The notes under the pieces: model-generated
What the model was told of the DNA's origin: nothing
The model's input: the letters and a program-made list of their open reading frames with translations, nothing else
Database searches by the model: none
Program-made: the position numbers and the translations under genes
Part shown: positions 1 through 7,528 of the stretch, piece after piece
How positions within the stretch are numbered: position 1 is the first letter of the stretch
Layout of the letters: every line of letters begins with the position of its first letter
Assembly: GCA_001787465.1 (NCBI GenBank)
Contig: MFXJ01000030.1
Coordinates: forward strand, 1 to 11,081
Direction: 5' to 3'
Source: Candidatus Peregrinibacteria bacterium RIFOXYB2_FULL_32_7
GTDB lineage: Bacteria > Patescibacteriota > Gracilibacteria > UBA1369 > GWF2-33-10
Length of the DNA stretch: 11,081 nt

Positions 1-3000
1 CTTCACATAAAATATTAGTTCCAATGCGTAAATCATCAAAATCTTTAATTTCATATCCCCGTTTTTGCAAAACATACATTAAACATTTAAAATCATAAGG
101 AAGATCAAGTTTAGCATGAGAAAATAATACTAGACCTTCATGGCCTAGCAAACCTTGCCTTGATAAATATTCTTTTAAGGCTGTTTTATCTATTTTCGGT
201 CCTCTTGTCGAAGATACTCTATCATCATTTCTTGTTATTGTCGTAAGTTTTTGGTTATTTGGATCAACCATCCTAAACATTGGATCTAAATCGTGATTTG
301 ATAAGTAACTTAAAGTTACAAATCGTAGTTTATTCATCAATTTTATAGTCAAAGCATCGCATAAACCTCGATCAGAAATAGTATCTCCAATTAATCGCAT
401 TTCTCTATAATCTCTTATCCCTTCAACTTGATCTATTAAATTTTCTAAAACTTCTAATTCATTACTGATATTTGCTTGAGGATTTGCTTGTAATTTCTCA
501 AGAGTGGATTTATACGTTTCTTTAAATTTTCTTGCGCTTTCAGGAGGCATGGTAGCAAAACCTGAAAGTATTGCGAATTCAAGGATTTTTAGCGCGCTTC
601 CATGAGCATCACCCATCACAACATAATTAGCTCGAGTCAAAGCTTCTCTTACTTCACTTGATCCCACATCATCAAAAGTATATTTTCCTGATTTAAGTTC
701 GGTTTGACCATTCCTTGCATAAACATGCACCCCAAAACTAGCTTGCGGAACAAATATTTCAACTGTTTTACGTCTGTCTGCTAATTCTTTTTGAATTCTT
801 TCTCTTTCTCGTCTATTTTCCTCTTCAGCTTCTTTTATTTTATCATCATCATGATCACTATGATCATTACCATCACTTGTTTCCTTCCTAGCTTCACCTT
901 TTATTTCATTTTCTTTCTCCTTAGCTTCTTTTTCTCGTCTTGTAATATCTTCTCTTTTGAGAGCTTCTTCCATTTCTAAAGACCTATGATCTGGAACAAC
1001 TTCTTTCAAATTAATCGGCTGTCTTGGTGAGAAATCTTGTAAAGCAGGTTTTATTTGACTTCCTATCTTCATGCCACCATCACTTTCTCTCATTATTTTT
1101 GGATTTTTTCCTGAAACTCCTTCAATTTTTCGTAAATCCGAAATAAATACTGGTTTTAAAGCCGAAATCACATCATCTTTTGGAACTTGACCTTGATTAT
1201 GTTTGCTTATAGCAATTAAAGCCTGTCCACATACAATTTGTAATGCTATTAAATTTTCATCATTTGGTTTACTTCTTAAATTTACTTCAGTTTGTTGTAA
1301 AATATCTTCTACTCTCACTCGCTGTTCATCTATTTCCTTCCGAGCCTCAACTTCTGCTTGCAAACTTTTCACAAAAGCTGTGCTTTCATCTAATGTATGT
1401 CCAATAAAATCGCTTTTTCCAATTCTGAAAGTGTAATCATCTGGAGGTCGAAAAACTACTCTTTCATATAATTCTAAATCATCAACTTTATCATCTATTG
1501 TAGAATGATGTAAAAATGCTCCACAATATGCAAAATCTTCTAATTCTGTTAAAAATCTATGCGTAAATGGATGTGAAAGTTCGCGATCATCTCCAAAAAA
1601 CGTAAAATGTTTAGCATCTTTTGGACAAATCTTTTCAAATTCTTCTTGATATTGCGTATCGTTATATCCAGCATAAATTCCCATTGATAATTTATTCTGT
1701 GATAAAGATAATGGAGCTTTTGGATCAAGCGGATAAGCCATTTCACCATTTCTTTTTTCATCCACATAAGTTAAGGTTGTGCTAGTCTCATTTTCTTTTT
1801 TAGTTTGAAAAGTAATTTCAGCTCTTTCATATTCTCTTAAAAATCTTGTTTGTTCCGGGCTAAGAGCTTTTGTCCAAGTTATAAAAGAACTAATTCTTGC
1901 TTGCATGCAGGATAGAATTGGAGGAGAAATTTTGCCATCTACCGCTAGAGTCTCTGCTAAATTATTTTTTTCAACATCAGATACTATTTTTTCTCCAATT
2001 TTCACTGGTTGGAAATAATCTGGTAATTCTTTTAATTCCTCAATACTTTTGGCAAGATCTTCAAATTGCGGATGTAAATGCAGAGGAAGTAATTTGCCGA
2101 CCAAAATAGGAGAATCAACTCCTGGATTTATTTTACGAACATTAGTTTTATCAATTCGCGCTGACTGTGTTGATAAATGGAGTCTTAAATTACCATTTTC
2201 TCCTGCTAATAATTTTAATTCTTTTATTTCAAAATTAACTGTTAAAACATTATCAGGACCTAATTTGCTTCTTACTACAGCCAATAATGATCTTTGTAAT
2301 TGAAGTTGAAGGGCTCTTTCTATAACTGCTCTGCCTGCTTCTAATCGCTGAGGTACCCAACCAGCATATCCTTCTTTTCTCATCAATTCATCAAATACTC
2401 TAACAGAAATATCAACGGTAGTTTCATCGCTTAAAGTCAAACAGCTAATTAACTCAGGAATTACCTCTTCAGCTACTGCTTCAACTGTTTCTGTACCTGA
2501 CACTGCAATTACTTCAATACCAGGCTCTATTGCTAATTCATCAATAGGAGATAACTTTTCTCCCTCATCTGCTACAGTTACTATTGATCCTGATACTGAT
2601 GTTGCTAGGACTTGACCTCTTGTACTAGAAACGACTTGTGCTGGTGCAGAAGGCAAAAGCGTAGAAGCAACAGCTTCTTTCGGTTGTAAAATCTCTAAAA
2701 ATTTACTCCAAGTTATTTTTGTGGCCTCAATAGCTAACTTTTTTTTCGCTAAACCTTCTCTCCCTTCAAGAGCTTCCCTTAATTTTCCTGCTATACTAGT
2801 TGCATAACTTAATAAAGTCTCTTTATTTTGACCTCCCAAAGAACAAGCAATTTGTGTTAACCAAGTGAATAATTCTCTTCTTTTCGTTTCATTAAGTTGC
2901 GCTAACAAAGTATCACTATCCTGACTCAAATCTATTGGCTGACCGTTTAATGGATTTTCCGAAATCATTGTTAAATTTTTAATAAAATCTTTATATTTTA

Positions 3001-3004
3001 GCAT
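1..3004 (-). CDS. Large multidomain protein with C-terminal PPP-type Ser/Thr phosphatase domain (effector-like), 3' end outside window
   Basis: An uninterrupted minus-strand frame runs from ATG at 3004 to the left edge (1001 codons visible, no stop). Residues 1-110 are helical. Residues about 105-185 are a Ala/Ser/Thr/Val-rich linker. About 190-690 is an unrecognised middle part. About 690-750 is a charged, probably coiled-coil stretch with an Asp/His tract (DHSDHDDD). The rest is a calcineurin-like phosphatase core with GDAHG at 798-802, GDTISDRG at 873-880, SNHD at 902-905 and SHA at 962-964. These are the metal-binding and catalytic motifs of PPP phosphatases. SNHD in place of GNHE, and the spacing, recall from memory the Dot/Icm-associated phosphatases of Legionella. 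No signal peptide or membrane helix is visible. It is the only gene in the window with this look, and it is transcribed away from tig. The phosphatase fold is well supported; a role as a secreted effector is inference, and the N-terminal 750 residues are unassigned. A second Met at residue 13 is an alternative start. Confidence 0.85.
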   Translation of the reverse strand, partial: MLKYKDFIKNLTMISENPLNGQPIDLSQDSDTLLAQLNETKRRELFTWLTQIACSLGGQNKETLLSYATSIAGKLREALEGREGLAKKKLAIEATKITWSKFLEILQPKEAVASTLLPSAPAQVVSSTRGQVLATSVSGSIVTVADEGEKLSPIDELAIEPGIEVIAVSGTETVEAVAEEVIPELISCLTLSDETTVDISVRVFDELMRKEGYAGWVPQRLEAGRAVIERALQLQLQRSLLAVVRSKLGPDNVLTVNFEIKELKLLAGENGNLRLHLSTQSARIDKTNVRKINPGVDSPILVGKLLPLHLHPQFEDLAKSIEELKELPDYFQPVKIGEKIVSDVEKNNLAETLAVDGKISPPILSCMQARISSFITWTKALSPEQTRFLREYERAEITFQTKKENETSTTLTYVDEKRNGEMAYPLDPKAPLSLSQNKLSMGIYAGYNDTQYQEEFEKICPKDAKHFTFFGDDRELSHPFTHRFLTELEDFAYCGAFLHHSTIDDKVDDLELYERVVFRPPDDYTFRIGKSDFIGHTLDESTAFVKSLQAEVEARKEIDEQRVRVEDILQQTEVNLRSKPNDENLIALQIVCGQALIAISKHNQGQVPKDDVISALKPVFISDLRKIEGVSGKNPKIMRESDGGMKIGSQIKPALQDFSPRQPINLKEVVPDHRSLEMEEALKREDITRREKEAKEKENEIKGEARKETSDGNDHSDHDDDKIKEAEEENRRERERIQKELADRRKTVEIFVPQASFGVHVYARNGQTELKSGKYTFDDVGSSEVREALTRANYVVMGDAHGSALKILEFAILSGFATMPPESARKFKETYKSTLEKLQANPQANISNELEVLENLIDQVEGIRDYREMRLIGDTISDRGLCDALTIKLMNKLRFVTLSYLSNHDLDPMFRMVDPNNQKLTTITRNDDRVSSTRGPKIDKTALKEYLSRQGLLGHEGLVLFSHAKLDLPYDFKCLMYVLQKRGYEIKDFDDLRIGTNILCE

Positions 3005-3017
3005 ATTTTGAAATTTT

Positions 3018-3045
3018 GAGTTATGCGTTATGAGTTATGCGTGTT
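3018..3045. repeat. Four-unit heptamer tandem repeat upstream of the phosphatase gene
   Basis: Two units, GAGTTAT and GCGTTAT, alternate with a 7-bp period; the last copy is degenerate (GCGTGTT). An 11-bp direct repeat (GAGTTATGCGT) recurs with period 14. The block ends 13 bp before the minus-strand start codon at 3004 and lies where a ribosome binding site would be expected; no Shine-Dalgarno motif is present there. Confidence 0.85.
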
Positions 3046-3085
3046 AGTTTTTGATAGATTTTTTATGGAAAATATGGCGTAATTG

Positions 3086-3183
3086 AATCCACCCTGCCCC
3101 TCCTTTTACTTTTTTGTTATTAAAGATATTTTTGAGTTCCCAAAAAATTAATGCTAAGAAAAAAAGGAGAGACAGGGTGGATT
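3086..3183 (-). other. Long near-perfect inverted repeat (22-bp arms, 54-nt loop)
   Basis: The arms 3086-3107 and 3162-3183 pair at 20 of 22 positions and are much more GC-rich than their surroundings. The two exceptions (3097 with 3172, 3099 with 3170) are C/A on the plus strand but G/U wobbles in a minus-strand RNA. The minus-strand transcript can therefore form an uninterrupted stem. The element sits between two divergent genes, so it is not a terminator for either of them. It could be a structured 5' leader of the phosphatase gene, a small RNA, or a miniature mobile element. ATTG occurs at both edges (3082-3085 and 3181-3184), but the right copy overlaps the arm, so a target-site duplication is not established. 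Confidence 0.8.
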
Positions 3184-3237
3184 GATTTTAATTTACCTTT
3201 TGAGGGATGCAAAGATGAATTTTTTCAGTAGGAATAT

Positions 3238-3266
3238 TCATTACTAAATGTACATATTTTTGTCAA
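3238..3266 (-). promoter_or_regulatory. Candidate promoter for the phosphatase gene
   Basis: The minus strand has a perfect TTGACA at 3266-3261. Seventeen bases on is TAATGA, a poor match to the -10 consensus. Use of this promoter would give a leader of roughly 225 nt containing the whole hairpin at 3086-3183 and the heptamer repeat. The -35 box is convincing; the -10 box is not. Confidence 0.4.
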
Positions 3267-3279
3267 AAAATTTTTCCCG

Positions 3280-3308
3280 TTGATGTTTCTTAGTCTTCTC
3301 TATACAAT
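3280..3308 (+). promoter_or_regulatory. Candidate promoter of the tig operon
   Basis: TTGATG at 3280-3285 is followed after 17 bases by TACAAT at 3303-3308, giving 4/6 and 5/6 matches to sigma-70 boxes with ideal spacing. Transcription would start near 3315, leaving a leader of about 27 nt before the tig ATG. No Shine-Dalgarno sequence is seen in that leader. Confidence 0.55.
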
Positions 3309-3341
3309 TATTTTGAATAATTTTTATCATTTTCCAAAACT

Positions 3342-4643
3342 ATGAAAGTCACTACCAAATCTCTTCCAAAGTCAGAAATACTTTTTCATATCGAAGTTGA
3401 TGAAACTGAGATGCGAAAATTTCGTCTGCAAGCTAGTCTTGAAATCAGTAAAGAAGTGAAAGTTGATGGTTTTCGTCCAGGGCATATTCCTTATGAAATT
3501 TTAATTCAAAAAGTAGGAGAGGATTATATCGAAATGTTTGCTCAAGAAAAAGCTGTTTCCAACATGTACAGAAAAGCTCTTGAACAAGAGAAAATTATGC
3601 CGCTAGCAACAGGGGAGTTAAAAGTTATTGAAAAAAAACCATTTATCTTTGAAATTAAAGCCGCAGTTAATCCTGAAATTACTTTTAAAAATTTAGATAA
3701 AATTCTAATAAAAAGAGAAAAAATTGAAGTAAAAGATAAAGAAATTGAAGATTTAATTGAAAGTTACCGTATGCAAAAAAGTTCTTGGCATGATACGGAT
3801 GAAAAAGTTAAAAAGGGGCATAGGGCAGAAGTAGATTTTGAAGGTTTTGATTTAGAAACAAAAGCATCTTTACCGAATACAAAAAGTTCAAATCATCCAC
3901 TTGTAATCGGAGATAACATGATGGTTCCAGGATTTGAAGAGGCAATAATTGGTATGAAAAAGAACGAAGAGAAAGAATTTGAAGTAACTTTTCCAAAAGA
4001 TTATCACTCCGAAAACATGAAAGGGAAAAAAGTTAAATTCCAAGTTAAAGTCAATAGAGTAGAGGAAAGAGAAATGCCGGAATTAAATGAGAAATTTATT
4101 GAGGAAACAGTAGGGGAGAAAATCTCAATAGATGAGTTTAAGAAACGAGTGAAAGAGAATATTGAACACGAAAAAATTCACGCTGAACAAAAAAGGCAAG
4201 AAGACGAATTTTTGAAAAAATTAAATGAAGAATCAAAGATGGAAGTTTCTGATTTATTAGTTGAAAAAGAAATGGAAAACATGCTTGAACAACAGAAATC
4301 AGCTATAGAAAAAAATTATAAAATCGAATGGAAAAGATATTTAGAAATTATTAAAAAGAACGAGGAAGATATGAAAAAAGAAATGAATGTCAAAGCTTTG
4401 GAAAGGATTAAAACTAGTTTCTTAGTAGAAAAAGCGCTTGAAGTCGAACAATTCTCAGCAACTGATCATGAAATTAACAAAAAAATTGAAGATTACTTAA
4501 AGAACATCCCTAAAAAAGACCAATCTCTAGTAAAAAAAGCTTATAAAAAAGATAGTGAAAAATACAGAAGTTTAATGTATAGTATGAAAGTAGAAAAATT
4601 ATTTGAAAAACATATTGAAGGATATGGACATGAATGCCATTAA
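3342..4643 (+). CDS. tig: Trigger factor, ribosome-associated chaperone / peptidyl-prolyl isomerase
   Basis: The 433-residue protein has the three-part trigger factor architecture. An N-terminal ribosome-binding domain carries the signature loop GFRPGHIP (43-50; compare GFRKGKVP in E. coli). An FKBP-type PPIase domain spans about 156-241 (GHRAEVDFEGF, then VIGDNMMVPGFEEAIIGM). A lysine/glutamate-rich helical chaperone domain follows from about 250. Length is normal for the family. The protein binds ribosomes near the exit tunnel and shields nascent chains. The segment LPKSE followed by EVKVDGFRPG is, from memory, typical of Patescibacteria trigger factors. It is first in an apparent three-gene operon, and clpP/clpX do not follow, unlike in many bacteria. 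The C-terminus ends in a short His/Cys tail (GHECH), an oddity of unknown meaning. Confidence 0.95.
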   Translation: MKVTTKSLPKSEILFHIEVDETEMRKFRLQASLEISKEVKVDGFRPGHIPYEILIQKVGEDYIEMFAQEKAVSNMYRKALEQEKIMPLATGELKVIEKKPFIFEIKAAVNPEITFKNLDKILIKREKIEVKDKEIEDLIESYRMQKSSWHDTDEKVKKGHRAEVDFEGFDLETKASLPNTKSSNHPLVIGDNMMVPGFEEAIIGMKKNEEKEFEVTFPKDYHSENMKGKKVKFQVKVNRVEEREMPELNEKFIEETVGEKISIDEFKKRVKENIEHEKIHAEQKRQEDEFLKKLNEESKMEVSDLLVEKEMENMLEQQKSAIEKNYKIEWKRYLEIIKKNEEDMKKEMNVKALERIKTSFLVEKALEVEQFSATDHEINKKIEDYLKNIPKKDQSLVKKAYKKDSEKYRSLMYSMKVEKLFEKHIEGYGHECH

Positions 4644-4644
4644 T

Positions 4645-4665
4645 AAATTTTAAATTTTAAATTAT
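4645..4665. repeat. AAATTTT heptamer repeat in the tig downstream spacer
   Basis: Two exact AAATTTT units (4645-4658) and a third, AAATTAT, which runs into the ATG at 4664, fill the 20-nt gap between tig and the next gene. There is no Shine-Dalgarno motif, so the A/T-rich repeat is the whole translation-initiation region. Confidence 0.7.
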
Positions 4666-4909
4666 GGTTATTTTATTCATTACATTATCAATCATCTTTA
4701 CCGTCCTTCTTCTTGTTTTAAGTTTTGAAAATATTGCGGCTCAATGCAATTATCTGCAATTTTTCTTTACAGCGATAAGTGCAACTTCATCAGTAACTTT
4801 TATCGTATTAACAATAGCTTTTCTTGGCGTTTTAACTGGTATGTCATATGCGGCGCTTATTTGGTCGCTTTTTAGAAAAACTGATGATGAGAATGACGAC
4901 GAATATTAA
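4664..4909 (+). CDS. Small two-helix membrane protein, LapA-domain-like
   Basis: The 81-residue protein has an N-terminal hydrophobic helix (about 2-20), a short polar link containing SFENIAAQ, and a second hydrophobic segment (about 44-68). A basic SLFRK motif and an acidic tail (DDENDDEY) follow. The layout (two helices, an F-x-x-N motif after helix 1, a Gly-containing second helix followed by Arg/Lys) resembles the LapA/DUF1049 group of small inner-membrane proteins, in which similar proteins take part in envelope assembly. That assignment rests on shape only. It starts 20 nt after tig and is probably co-transcribed with it. Confidence 0.8.
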   Translation: MVILFITLSIIFTVLLLVLSFENIAAQCNYLQFFFTAISATSSVTFIVLTIAFLGVLTGMSYAALIWSLFRKTDDENDDEY

Positions 4910-4929
4910 AAAATTTATAAAAATTTCGC
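4910..4929. repeat. Duplicated decamer spacer before the 297-residue gene
   Basis: The 20-nt gap consists of two 10-bp units beginning AAAATTT (4910-4919 and 4920-4929), differing only in the last three bases. It has the same length as the spacer upstream of the previous gene and similar sequence, suggesting an A/T-rich initiation element in place of a Shine-Dalgarno site. Confidence 0.5.
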
Positions 4930-5823
4930 ATGTTTGAAAATCGTATGTGTAAATATTATCAAGATTCTGAACCTATTTCACGAGAAGATTATTTTGTGCG
5001 AGCAGAAAATTTAGAGCATACTGCAGGAACACTTGTTTTTAATCCAATAGGGATAGGACCTGATAATGTTGAAGAATTTATTATAGGAGACCCTGCAAAA
5101 GAAGGATCAAATCCAGTTATAGATAGAAATTTATTACAAAGGAGATTGATAGAAAACGGTTTACCTAAATTTTTCGAAATTAGCTCGATAGAAAATCATA
5201 TCATATCACCTTCTGTGATGTGGGCGATTATTGAGAAACTACTTAAAAAATATTTTTCAAAAGAATTTCCTGATTATTTTTTATATTCTTTAAAAGAAAT
5301 AGTTATTAATCTTTATTGTGATTTTTTGCAAAAAAGCGACTGTGGAATAGATGCCTGTATTTTTGATTGTTTTTTAAACACTAGTGACAATAGATGTAAA
5401 AAATTTTTGGATTTATTTAAAAATTTTCATTTTGGTAAATTATTTGATGATAATTCTAAAAAAGGAAATATTTATGAAAAATTTTTAAGAGCGGCGAGAG
5501 GTAATCAAATGTATATCATCCTTAAAGAAGTTAGAGATTTCGTAAAAACAGAGGAGGGGAGACAATTTAGTGAATTTTTTGGAACAATTTCCACCTGGAA
5601 AGAACTATTTGAAGCGTTTAAAAATGCCTCATTAAGCATTTTATATAATGAAGATGCGGCTATAACAGAAAAAAAACAGTCGAAAAATTTTATTCCATCC
5701 AGCAGTTATGAAAAATTAGCATTATTAAAAAGATTACCTGAAGAAATTGGTATATCACGTGAACGTTTAGTAGAAATTTTAAGAGTATCAGCTAATAAAT
5801 TAACATTAGATCAAGCCGCGTAA
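4930..5823 (+). CDS. Hypothetical protein, 297 residues, third gene of the tig operon
   Basis: I do not recognise a family. The protein looks soluble and mostly helical, rich in Phe, Lys, Ile and Asn, with no signal peptide or membrane helix. A cysteine cluster lies mid-protein (roughly 130-157, including CDFLQKSDCGIDACIFDC), which could bind metal or form disulfides, although the spacing matches no motif I know. The last 30 residues (EEIGISRERLVEIL and following) could form a helix-turn-helix-like hairpin; this is weak. It begins 20 nt after the small membrane gene and probably shares the tig transcript. Met6 (4945) is an alternative start. The frame is intact over 297 codons and its codon use matches that of its neighbours, so it is very likely a real gene. 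Confidence 0.8.
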   Translation: MFENRMCKYYQDSEPISREDYFVRAENLEHTAGTLVFNPIGIGPDNVEEFIIGDPAKEGSNPVIDRNLLQRRLIENGLPKFFEISSIENHIISPSVMWAIIEKLLKKYFSKEFPDYFLYSLKEIVINLYCDFLQKSDCGIDACIFDCFLNTSDNRCKKFLDLFKNFHFGKLFDDNSKKGNIYEKFLRAARGNQMYIILKEVRDFVKTEEGRQFSEFFGTISTWKELFEAFKNASLSILYNEDAAITEKKQSKNFIPSSSYEKLALLKRLPEEIGISRERLVEILRVSANKLTLDQAA

Positions 5824-5859
5824 AAGAAAATGGCTAAGTGAAAATTTGCATCAAACAGA

Positions 5860-5887
5860 TTGACAGTTTTTGGAAAAGGTGTATGAT
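5860..5887 (+). promoter_or_regulatory. Strong sigma-70-type promoter for the 527-residue gene
   Basis: A perfect TTGACA at 5860-5865 is followed after 16 bases by TATGAT at 5882-5887 (5/6 to TATAAT). It lies in the 113-bp gap after the tig operon and makes the next gene an independent transcription unit, with a start near 5894 and a leader of about 43 nt. Confidence 0.75.
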
Positions 5888-5891
5888 AGTC

Positions 5892-5902
5892 CTTCCAGGA
5901 AG
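5892..5902. promoter_or_regulatory. Palindrome CTTCCAGGAAG at the predicted transcription start
   Basis: This is a perfect 5-bp inverted repeat around a single central base, five bases past the -10 box. It therefore covers the expected start point, where a repressor would block initiation. It could equally be a small 5' RNA hairpin, though a one-base loop would have to open. The regulator is unknown. Confidence 0.4.
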
Positions 5903-5936
5903 TCTTATTTTTTAGTTTTTTAAAGAAATAAAATAA

Positions 5937-7520
5937 ATGAATAAAAACCTACTAACGAGAGCTGAAATAATTATTCGTGATGAAGGAACAATTGATCGAA
6001 AAGCAACTACTGAATTACCACCAAGAAATGAAGTTACAGAAGCTGTGCGTAAGGCTGTAGCAGGATTATGGCAGGATTTAGATGATCAAAGTGATCCTGA
6101 TGATCATGATCAAACTCAAAACATGCAAGGATTAATTGATCGTTTGTTTGTTGGAGAAGGAGCTGAAAGTCCAGAACGATTTGCGGAAAATGGAGCTAAA
6201 TTAGCAGGAATGATAAATGAGATAGAAAATGCAGAAATAAAAGAGCAAGTTAGTATTGAATTTGCAGAATGCCTTTATCACAAACGCGCTCATAAATTAA
6301 TTGATTGTTATCTTATTCCTAAAAGTACAGAAGCAAAAAATGATGAGACATTTGAAGCTAATGTGAAATTAATTTTATTTCCACTATCTCATATAAGTAG
6401 CTTAAAAGCTCATGATACAGCCATAATTGCTATGGCTAAAGCGTTAGGAAGTGATGAAAAATATAATAAATTGTCTAGAGAAACAAAAAAAGCATTACGA
6501 GATGCTCGTGATCTTGATAAACCTATAGCAAGAAAAAAGGTAAAAAAGATAAGACAAGATAAAGATCATCATGAGCCAGAAAATAGAGAATATATTGGCT
6601 TACAAGAATATCTTTTTTCAATGATTGATTATCCTGAAGTTGCTGAAAATGGAAATGGATATTTTACAGAGGCTCAATTAGAACAATTTTATGTTGGAGG
6701 GTTATATAGAAGATTCAAAGCTAATATGGAAGCTAAAATTAATAAAGTATCAAAAGGCGCAGATAGAAAAATGAAAAGAGTGGGGTCATCTAAACAGACA
6801 GACAAACAAGAATCTAATAATCAATTTTTAAACAAAGAATTAGTTAAAGCGGTTGTTGCTTTAGCATTAGAACCTCAAACAAATTATAGCGATAATTCTA
6901 ATGACGCAGTAGGATTTCCAATAGGACTACATGAACTTATTATTTTTACTAGGCATTTTATTGAAAAAACGAATTTAATAGAAAATGATCAAAAAACAAA
7001 ATTACTGGAAGATTTAGATCAAAGAATAACGCAAGTATATAGGGATCGCATGACTAATAAAATTAAAGGAGATCCAAATAATCGTATTGTTGCAGAGAGA
7101 TATATTGATGATTTTTTGCAATTTGTATTTGATCACAGAGATCCATCTTGCAAAATTAAAGCTGTGATAGAAATGTTAGATGATGGAGTTTCTTTAGGTG
7201 AGCGATTTGAAAATGTGTTTAAGGAGGAAGTAGAAAAATTCCTAAATGGTAATAATGGTATTCAATTACTCAGGGCTATTCAAGAACCTATTCAACATAT
7301 CGGACTAGTTATGGAAAGAGGTCAAGGTCAAGTAAGATGTTTAGGATTTAGATTTATGAAGCTTTATGTTGATATTACTGGTATGTGGGACGAAGAAACG
7401 ATGAAGTTAAATGTTGAACAATTTGTAAATGAATTATTTGATTTAATGAAAAAACAGTATGCGAATGACACTAGAACCAAATCCATTCTTAGACCTTATT
7501 TGGAATTTGCGACTGAATAA
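5937..7520 (+). CDS. Hypothetical protein, 527 residues, own promoter
   Basis: I do not recognise a family. The protein is soluble and predicted mostly helical, with no signal peptide or membrane segment. Visible features are an acidic tract DLDDQSDPDDHD at 47-58, a basic patch around 197-206 (RKKVKKIR) followed by DHHEPE, a second Lys/Arg-rich stretch around 264-285, and a regular C-terminal part rich in Phe, Glu and Leu. The Asp/His tract resembles one in the large phosphatase protein of this window, but I see no wider similarity between the two. It has its own promoter and a possible operator, and the toxin-antitoxin pair follows 73 nt downstream with a separate promoter. The leader lacks a Shine-Dalgarno site; the start is the first ATG after AAATAAAATAA. 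Function is unassigned. Confidence 0.85.
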   Translation: MNKNLLTRAEIIIRDEGTIDRKATTELPPRNEVTEAVRKAVAGLWQDLDDQSDPDDHDQTQNMQGLIDRLFVGEGAESPERFAENGAKLAGMINEIENAEIKEQVSIEFAECLYHKRAHKLIDCYLIPKSTEAKNDETFEANVKLILFPLSHISSLKAHDTAIIAMAKALGSDEKYNKLSRETKKALRDARDLDKPIARKKVKKIRQDKDHHEPENREYIGLQEYLFSMIDYPEVAENGNGYFTEAQLEQFYVGGLYRRFKANMEAKINKVSKGADRKMKRVGSSKQTDKQESNNQFLNKELVKAVVALALEPQTNYSDNSNDAVGFPIGLHELIIFTRHFIEKTNLIENDQKTKLLEDLDQRITQVYRDRMTNKIKGDPNNRIVAERYIDDFLQFVFDHRDPSCKIKAVIEMLDDGVSLGERFENVFKEEVEKFLNGNNGIQLLRAIQEPIQHIGLVMERGQGQVRCLGFRFMKLYVDITGMWDEETMKLNVEQFVNELFDLMKKQYANDTRTKSILRPYLEFATE

Positions 7521-7528
7521 ATTTCGCT

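Noticed and set aside
791..2303. Several short frames on both strands (791-979, 1203-1436, 1549-1767, 1897-2109, 2049-2303)
   Set aside because: All lie inside the uninterrupted 1001-codon minus-strand frame with its clear phosphatase motifs, and their sequences look like antisense reading.
3018..3045. CRISPR array
   Set aside because: The repeats are only 7 bp long with no spacers, and no cas genes are nearby.
3005..3341. tRNA or other standard RNA gene in the longest intergenic region
   Set aside because: No cloverleaf or T-loop sequence is visible; the only strong structure is the simple long hairpin.
3808..3996. 62-codon minus-strand frame
   Set aside because: It is antisense to the PPIase domain of trigger factor and has no features of its own.
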